Assembly: GCA_023974075.1 (NCBI GenBank)
Contig: JAMFTG010000553.1
Location: forward strand, 48,501-112,500
DNA from: Chaenocephalus aceratus
Lineage: Eukaryota > Chordata > Actinopteri > Perciformes > Channichthyidae
Reading direction: 5' to 3'
Length of the DNA stretch: 64,000 bases
The position numbers and the translations under genes are program-made. Shown piece by piece: positions 57,715 to 64,000 of this stretch (its first letter is position 1; each line of letters opens with the position of its first letter). Under the pieces are notes generated by a model. The model did not search any database. It saw nothing but the letters and a program-made list of their open reading frames with translations, and was not told the origin of the DNA.

Positions 57715-58301
57715 TATATGCTCAGTTAAGATGTTGGCCTTGTGTTACACTTGTGCTGTCCACTGCATAAATAATGTGTATAAGGTCCGACTGAAATCTC
57801 ATTAAGCTTGTTGTCAAAATATATGCCTCACCGGCAAACTGGAGAGACACATTTAGCAACTATGGATAATTTGATGAATGAATTTCATGCATGTTTAGAG
57901 TCACTTCATATTTGTATACCATACTCGCATGATCTGAAATTAGTGGCTGTGTGGAAGGTGTAACATATTGTAAACAAGGTACAACTAGAAAGCTCTGGAT
58001 CTATGAGGCAGAGCCCTGAGGAAAGTTCAGACTTTCACCAAATTCTCCCCAGAGTCCTAGTTAGTGAGGCCTGATGAATGTAAATATGAGCAGAGGATAA
58101 TTGGTTGTAGGGTCCACAGTCCATAGAGAAGCTAAAGAGCACAGCAGTAAAATGGAACTAAACTGCTTTGCAACGGGATTCTGGTGTATTAGTGGGGTGG
58201 AATAAATGTATACCATCACAGATGCAAGTCCACCCCTCATTCTTTGAAGCATATGGTTTAAAAATGCTGGAAACGTGCAAATCCAAGCCATTCATACATA
58301 C

Positions 58302-58654
58302 CGGTCCACAGCAATAGCCAGGAAACTGCTAATGGAGCCAACGAAGCACATACACAGCAAGGAGTCCATCACATCATCCAGCTTCATCTCAGAGGAACCT
58401 TTCTTCTCCAGCTGGCCCACGTTGGCAAACACAATCATCAGGTTCTCCCAGGTCTTAGTGAGGCTGGCCATGGTGTTGAAGGCTGCCAGGCTGCAGATGA
58501 AGCAGAACATGGGGGAGTGGAGGTTCCTGTTGAGTATGACGGACACCACAACCAGCAGATTCTCAGCCAGGCTCACCACACCGATGGTGAAGAAGAGAGG
58601 GACAGGAACCTTCACATCGGGGCAGTCCGTCTGATTCACTGTGGTGGTGCTCAT
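58302..58654 (-). CDS. mc2r: Melanocortin 2 receptor, exon 1
   Basis: Starts at ATG 58654-58652: MSTTTVNQTDCPDVK is the short extracellular N-terminus with one N-glycosylation site (Asn7). TM1 (FFTIGVVSLAENLLVVVSVI) holds the EN pair, TM2 (FICSLAAFNTMASL), an extracellular loop with KKGSSEMKLDDVMD, and TM3 (SLLCMCFVGSISSFLAIAV) ending in Asp117-Arg118. The usual TM2 Asp of class A receptors (SLAxxD) is replaced by Asn here (SLAAFN). Exon ends at the first two bases of the Arg codon. The next in-frame ATG upstream was not sought beyond the exon; this start gives the length expected for MC2R. Confidence 0.93.
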
Positions 58655-60339
58655 AGTTAGACAAGATAGCTATCTGTCCATATTAGAAAGAGAACCATTC
58701 CAAGAAAAATGTTAACATGTCATGTTTATTCTTATCTAAATGTTGAACTAGATTACACTGCAGCTAATTATATAATTTGTGTCAGTCATAGCCTTGGCTT
58801 TTACAGTATCTTGTTTTTAAATCCTGCCATTCTCTTCTACTCTATGCTTAGTGTATGTTCTGTGAGAAGCAATGACTAGAGATTCAATCTGAACCAAAGT
58901 GGTTGTTTTCTCAGCTGATACAACGTGCTTCTTACTCCGCTGGGTTATCACACACATGGCAATGGTTGCAGCGAGCTTCGAACTGCAGCTGGTTTATCCA
59001 TTTTGACAATTTTCACATAGGCCTCCTGAATGTGCTATTTTTAGTGGGTGGTTTTGGCACAGCTCAGTCATCATGTAAAGCCATGTGGTCACAATTGCCT
59101 TTCTTTGGCTTTTTACACAGGGGACGTGTAATCAATGTTTTTCTGTAGGTGTTTTTGTTTAGATGGTGAATGTTTTCCGGGGCTAACAGTCACACAGTCA
59201 ATAATTGACCAAGTGGTCAAACCAGATTGCGGGGCAGTGGTTCTCGATGCAGGCCTTTTTAACCGTGCCACTCACATCCTGTGTACTTTCTCTTGAAGCT
59301 TGTAAGAAGGTTTTCCTGATGCATCTCCTGTGGAATGAAACATTTAAAAACTCAGTTAAATCCACAGGTTATACTCCTGCCCCTGTTAATGTGGGACCTG
59401 CCTTTCTATGCTTCACATAATAAGTTAGGTATGAACTACAGATCATTCTTGCTATGACATCACATCAAATGCAATGCTAAATATCATCACATGTTACAAT
59501 GATTACACTCACAGACTAACAAGGAAAACACACTGCTGGAATTGTTGTCAAGTTGGAGTCTACCTGTATTTTCTCTAATGAATAGTGTTACCTTTAATCC
59601 ATCTGACTATGATCTGGATTTGTTTTTTGTTTCTTTGTAAGCTCAAAGAAACAAAGAGCAGATTGTCATGAACTTAGTGTTTGCATTACATTTTTTCCTT
59701 TGAAATTCTTAATTCACATAACTAATAGTGTTATTTTAAGACATAAACCCTTGGTGTGCATTTAAATAATGTAGTGTATCAGCCTGGGATCAATCGATCT
59801 CATTTTCAGCAGCCTAGCTAGTTGTTTGTTGCTTTTAATTCATCAGCACCTTATTGTTTGGGGTCAGGCAATGACAACATGACTCATAATAATTGTATCC
59901 TTCCTGAGCATTAAAACAAAAATAGTAGTTTGTCAAATATAACCTATCTTTAGCGTCCTTGGCTCTCCCTAGGCACACAGCACATGACAGCCTTCAGTAG
60001 CATATTTTCAGCTCGATGCGTTAAATAAAAATGTCAATGTCAATGCAGTTGTTCAGAGAGTGACACGTTGTCGTTTCTGAACTGCAGGAAGCCATGCTTG
60101 TTGTGTGTGTCTCACACATTACATGCTGGAACATGATTTTTACAGAGAATCTTTCCTCAACTCAAAACATGTTTAGTTTCTCCAGTCTAGTGTCTGTGTC
60201 CCCTTTCCTTTATCAATTAGGGAATAGCATTCAAAATGGCTAAGGAAGGTGGTCAAACTGAACGTCTTCTGCAGGTCCTTCTGGAGTGTTTTCTGCCAGA
60301 GGCTTTTGATTTTCTAGGACTGAGTTCACGATCAAAAAA
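58655..60339. other. mc2r upstream region; no gene seen
   Basis: Likely contains the mc2r promoter and 5' UTR (possibly with an upstream noncoding exon) on the minus strand. I see no clear TATA box close to the ATG and no perfect steroidogenic-factor-1 site (CAAGGTCA). No repeats with readable ends. Confidence 0.4.
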
Positions 60340-60654
60340 AGACTGAAGAGTGGAGAGTATTTTCTCATTGAACCAGCATCAGTGAGGGGAGGAAGTTGTA
60401 TCTCACACAGGCTCCGCCCTCTACTGGATTCTATGGGTACTCCTCTCAACCGTGCTATGCGAGCATTCACCTACTGAGTTGCATAAACGTAGCTGGCCAA
60501 TCGGGGCGAGCCTACCTGAATGCGCGCGCAGCTCACAGTATATAAGGCGGCTACACCTCCTGACTGTCATATGTTTCTCTTCAGCGAGCAGGAGAAGACC
60601 TGACAGAGGAAAGTAAAACGTTTGAAAGAAGAAGAAAGAAGTTATCATACCTTC
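60340..60654 (+). promoter_or_regulatory. 5' region and core promoter of a DIRS-like retroelement
   Basis: CCAAT at 60497-60501 and TATATAAG at 60539-60546 lie 110-155 bases before the ATG at 60655. The arrangement fits an RNA polymerase II promoter of a retroelement; its left boundary is not resolved. Confidence 0.5.
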
Positions 60655-60871
60655 ATGGAGTCACCACTAATAGAGACCCGGGCCTGTCCTTCGTGCCCTG
60701 GCTTAATAGCGGGCGCCGATCCCCACCATCTATGCTTCGAGTGTTTGGGGGACCAGGATATGGCCGAGGCGGTGCCATTCACGTTCGCCATTCCAGCGGG
60801 GCGAATGGCTCTGTTTGCCGGGGAGGAAGATGACGAGGACTTCTCGTTGTCGGGCACTTCCGGGTCCGTCG
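60655..60871 (+). pseudogene. DIRS-like retroelement gag, N-terminal part
   Basis: MESPLIETRACPSCPGLIAG then DPHHLCFECLGDQDMAEA: a Cys/His module typical of the first frame of fish DIRS-like elements (from memory). An ATG at 60655 is used as start; the frame upstream opens with TTG only. The frame is cut at 60871 by a hAT MITE, and the following part (61915 on) is degenerate. Confidence 0.6.
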
Positions 60872-61906
60872 TAGTGTTAATTTTGTCAGCTATTTTTTTA
60901 TTTAGTTTTAGTCTTAGTCCTTTGTTAAATTTCCGTTGTAGTCCTATTTAGTCACCTTCATCCTGTTTTTATTTAGTCAAGATTTAGTCGACTAAAAGTC
61001 TGAGCATTTTAGTCTTATTTTTGTCAATGAAAACTGTTGAGTCTTTTTTAGTCATCAGATTATATAGAACATTTCAGTCAAACTAGTCTAGCCAAAACCA
61101 ATAATTTGTCATTTTAGTATATAAATAAATAAGATTATATATTGTCCTTATTTGATGAAAAACACAGGTTGAATGATTAAGCAGCTTTGCAGAGAGTATC
61201 TGGTCAGGTTTGTGGTGTTTTTACCTGTGTTATGGCCACATTGCTTCCCTTCTGATAAAACAATGCATTAGCTTTTTTTCTCCGCCTCATTGTAACGAAA
61301 ATGGGCCCAAATACCACGTTGTTTCTTTCTCCGAAGCAGTGGTGGCTTTAGACTTTTCCGTTGTCAGTCATTTTGACGGACAGGATCGTAACATTTCCGT
61401 CATAATCCATTATTACCCGTCGAGTGCACAATTTATCACTCACTCGCGCTGACGGGGGGGTATTCGGTTAACGCGAGTGCGACCACTGCTCCCAAGCCCT
61501 GTTGTTGCCATTTTATTTTCTGTTAAATAAGGTTAGTTAGACCACGAGTTAGACCCGAGTCTTCCTGACAGTTCAGTGTGCCGCTGCCCGGTGTAATTCA
61601 AATGTACCGCCGCGCGCAGCACAGACACACAGCTGCTGCCCAGCGCAGCACCAGAAATGGAACTGCTGGGAGAAAGACTGACTATCAGAGATGTAACGTT
61701 ATCTTTGATAATATTTCGTCTCCTCATTTTTAGTCAACGAAAGTAAAGAGAGATTTTGGCATCGTTTTTATTTAATAAACTACATTTTCGTCTTACATGA
61801 TGATTTCATAGCAGCTATTGTACCGTTTCGTCTCGTTTTCGTCATGGAAAAAAAGGTCGTTGACGAACATATTACGTCATTGTTTTAGTCAACTAAATGA
61901 ACACTA
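60872..61906. mobile_element. 1035-bp hAT MITE inside the DIRS-like gag
   Basis: Ends TAGTGTTAATTTTGTCAG...AAATGAACACTA with exact 8-bp duplication GTCCGTCG at 60864-60871 and 61907-61914. Subterminal TTTAGTC/GACTAAA motifs recur at both ends (60905-61010, 61730-61895). No transposase. Confidence 0.93.
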
Positions 61907-61914
61907 GTCCGTCG

Positions 61915-62660
61915 TTCATGGAAGTCCACCGCCCATGGAAGTCCACCGCCCAGGTCTGTCCGCCAGGACTTCCCCCTGGTGATGACCATGGCAGCGGAAC
62001 GTGGCAGCCATCTGCTCCCACAGACATCAGGCTGAGAACCTCTGCCCCGCTGCCACGTGACAGGGCGGCTGCAAATAAACACGGGTGTGTTGGACGTCTC
62101 ACTGATTGCTCTTCCGCAAGATGCCCCCACCTCACCGGATCAGCAGCATCGGCCAAATTAATATCCTGGTCCACGGTGTAGCCGCCGCTGCTTGCCATGT
62201 GATGTCCCTGGCCACAGTGGGATCACGCAGCATGGCACTTTAAAAAAAGAAAAGAAAAAAAGACTGTGATGAGATCATGCGAGAGGGGCCACGGGGCGTT
62301 CAAGGACCTCCGCAGAAAATCGGCCCTTTTAATGTCGGTTCCCCATAAGCCAATCTTCCTTTCATGGAAGGTTTGGCGGAGGAGACGGCCACCAGAGAGT
62401 ACCACCGCTTCTTAGCTGCGGCTCCACAGCTGCTTGCATGTCCCCTAAAACACAGTTTTATGGGGAATGGAAGCTCAGCTGTGTACTGACAGAGTGAATG
62501 GACAGGACAGTGAGACTGGGCTACTCACTCCAGTTCTGCAGCGTCCCTCCTCCATTCAGGGGTGTAAGAGAGGCAAATATATCATCCTCGGAGGAGATAG
62601 GTTTCCTTTCAACAGAAATGCAGGCCCTGTTCCAAGAACAGTGGGTTACGTATTGTAACC
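61915..62660 (+). mobile_element. DIRS-like element, gag remnant and start of reverse transcriptase
   Basis: The first part has VMTMAAERGS-like sequence in a decayed frame. At 62510-62640 the plus strand reads LGYSLQFCSVPPPFRG then SSSEEIGFLSTEMQALFQEQ, resembling the beginning of DIRS reverse transcriptase (GYxLQF..PPPF.GV). The segment 62295-62600 is repeated at 63590-63885. It ends near the hairpin GGGTTACGTATTGTAACCC (62643-62661). Confidence 0.55.
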
Positions 62661-62661
62661 C

Positions 62662-62978
62662 TAGTCATAGAGTGATGTGTGTGAGAAAAATGCATTCAAT
62701 AAAAACGATTGCATTAATCCCAGAGTAAGAGTCATCTCTTTCCACATTTCCCCATAAATGTCTCGTTGAAATCAGCAGGATCCGTTTCATACGATGTTAA
62801 TTGATTCATTATGAGACACAATTCCCCACTCACCGCCCCAGTAAAGGAGGCAGCCAGTGGGCGCGCGCATGTGAGTGTGATAAACCACAGGAAGTGCTGT
62901 CAAAGCGCTGTGCGGGTGCGGGGACATTATGGCTGGCGTGTTGTTGTCAGAAAACACACCTCACCTAGTGTAATAGCT
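62662..62978. other. No gene seen
   Basis: Contains AATAAA at 62698 and GC-richer repeat-like sequence; no conserved frame. Confidence 0.4.
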
Positions 62979-63553
62979 TGCGGCTTTCACACCAGCGCTT
63001 TTCCCTTTCTAGCTTCGAGCGGGAGCTTTTCTGGTTCAGCTCCGGTTTCCCTTTTCTGCTCCCGCTCTGTTCACACCGCCCAGAGCTGCCGCTGCTGCGT
63101 CATGACGTTACCGTTTACGTGCTTGCTTCATAAAATCCAAACCGCGCGGAAATCCCTCACATCGACAACAACAACAATGGCCGATTGTATTGAGCGTTGT
63201 TCGCTTTGGTTATCCTCTTACGAAACAAAATGGAAGGCATCGGACGACTTTACAAGGGACGACTTTACTTGGAACTTTACAAACATCACATGCGAAATGC
63301 AAGACTTCTTTGTGGTCTTCAGCATCTACTTCAACGAGATGCCCCTGCCCCTGCCTCGACGTAAGAGAGACGTAAGCGACGCCGCCTCTTAGCTCCGAAG
63401 CTCTTGCCTCAAGACCGACATGTTTTGGAGCTGGAAGTGACCTGGATTCCGGAGCTAAGAGGCGGCGCCTCTGCGGTGTGAACAGGAAAAAACAGTACTT
63501 TTCAGGCTCCAGCTCCGAGCCGGAGCTGAAAACGCGTTGGTGTGAAAGGGGCA
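62979..63553. mobile_element. TIR DNA element with GC-rich ends
   Basis: Left end TGCGGCTTTCACACCAGCGC, right end reversed TGCCCCTTTCACACCAACGC. Mirrored subterminal AGCTCCGG/CCGGAGCT motifs. It contains a plus-strand frame starting ATGGCCGATTGTATTGAGCG (63177) of 72 codons that is too short to identify. It separates the two DIRS-like segments. No target duplication was confirmed. Confidence 0.6.
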
Positions 63554-63888
63554 TATGACGGGGCTCGCGTCCCCCCAAGAGCATGCCGCGGTGCGTTCAA
63601 GGACCTCAGTAGAAAATCGGCCCTTTCTGGGTCAGCCCCCCATGGGCCAATCTTCCTTTTATGGAAGGTTTGGTGGCGGAGTGGGCCACCAGAGAGTGCT
63701 ACAGCTTCTTAGCTGCGACTCCACAGCTTCTTGCAGGTCCCCTAACAGTTTTATGGGAAATGGAAGCTCAGCTGTGTACTGACAGAATGGGTGGACAGGA
63801 CACTGAAACTGGGGTACTCCCTCCAGTTTTGCGGCGTCCCTCCTCCATTCAGGGGCATAAGAGAGGCAAATCTATCATCCCAGGAGTC
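63554..63888 (+). mobile_element. Second copy of the DIRS-like segment
   Basis: Repeats 62275-62600 in the same orientation: AAAATCGGCCCTTT, CCAATCTTCCTTT, ATGGAAGGTTTGG, and the frame with LKLGYSLQFCGVPPPFRG. Either a tandem duplication or two parts of a complex DIRS-type repeat arrangement. Confidence 0.6.
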
Positions 63889-64000
63889 AGGGCCGTATCC
63901 ACCATTGAGGTCACCGAGGTCCGGACCTCGGTAATTTTTTCCGAGCTGTGTAACAAAACTTGTGAAATAATTGCACAAAACTGGGTATTTTGTAGAACTT
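63889..64000 (+). mobile_element. Left end of a hAT-like element, running out of the window
   Basis: Starts CAGGGCCGTATCCACC, a hAT-type terminus, and contains a perfect 20-bp palindrome ACCGAGGTCCGGACCTCGGT at 63913-63932. The body continues beyond the window. Confidence 0.5.

Larger units (their letters stand above)
55593..58301 (-). other. mc2r: mc2r intron, 2709 bp, inside the DRY codons
   Basis: Donor CG/GTATGT (58301 downwards), acceptor CCAG/C (55594-55593). Phase 2, between the second and third bases of the Arg of DRY. Most of the acceptor-proximal part is a TA-flanked DNA element (55621-57714), whose end lies only 29 bases from the exon; 57717-58300 shows no gene or named repeat. 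Confidence 0.92.

Noticed and set aside
62811..63392. 193-codon plus-strand frame
   Set aside because: It crosses the left boundary of a TIR element and shows no known domain; the shorter frame from 63177 is noted within the element instead.

Overview
The window reads as genomic DNA from a teleost fish, probably a spiny-rayed (percomorph-type) species; the species cannot be fixed from the sequence. The evidence is two melanocortin-receptor genes closest to fish MC5R and MC2R, both with a coding intron inside the DRY motif, plus fish-typical transposable elements (L2 and Rex1-like LINEs, Ty3/Gypsy with chromodomain, DIRS-like, hAT, piggyBac, Harbinger and other DNA elements). No bacterial features, CRISPR arrays or rRNA genes were seen.

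Layout. mc5r (last coding exon, + strand, 1046-1616) lies at the left edge and mc2r (two exons, - strand, 55034-58654) near the right. They are convergent (tail to tail), the same arrangement as MC5R/MC2R on human chromosome 18 as I remember it. The ~53 kb between them holds no intact host gene that I can recognise and is built mostly from nested repeats.

Region by region: 2.3-5 kb, a foldback element with hAT-like ends inside an older element. 6.9-9.8 kb, an L2 LINE split by a 2.29 kb foldback element, itself split by a Harbinger-type MITE. 9.9-10.3 kb, a TTAA-flanked MITE. 10.7-12.1 kb, a Rex1-like LINE. 12.8-16.8 kb, a multi-exon P-element/THAP9-like transposase pseudogene. 17.2-19.3 kb, a 147-bp tandem array with one X-box (RFX-like) palindrome per unit. 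20.6-31.5 kb, one long L2 LINE interrupted by a hAT MITE (8-bp duplication) and by a Ty3/Gypsy element whose 5' LTR is interrupted by another hAT element. 31.6-45 kb, dispersed repeat copies, a THAP-domain exon and a YqaJ-like exon between far-apart inverted repeats, a histone H3 tail pseudogene with its 3' stem-loop, and a TA-flanked element that recurs in the mc2r intron. 45.3-46.1 kb, a hAT MITE. 46.8-54.8 kb, a TTAA-type MITE apparently split by an LTR element. 60.4-64 kb, DIRS-like retroelement pieces interrupted by a hAT MITE and another TIR element.

The only confidently functional products are the two receptors: Gs-coupled peptide receptors for MSH/ACTH (MC5R) and ACTH (MC2R). The intervening DNA is best read as a stratified record of insertions whose relative order can be worked out from nesting and target-site duplications.
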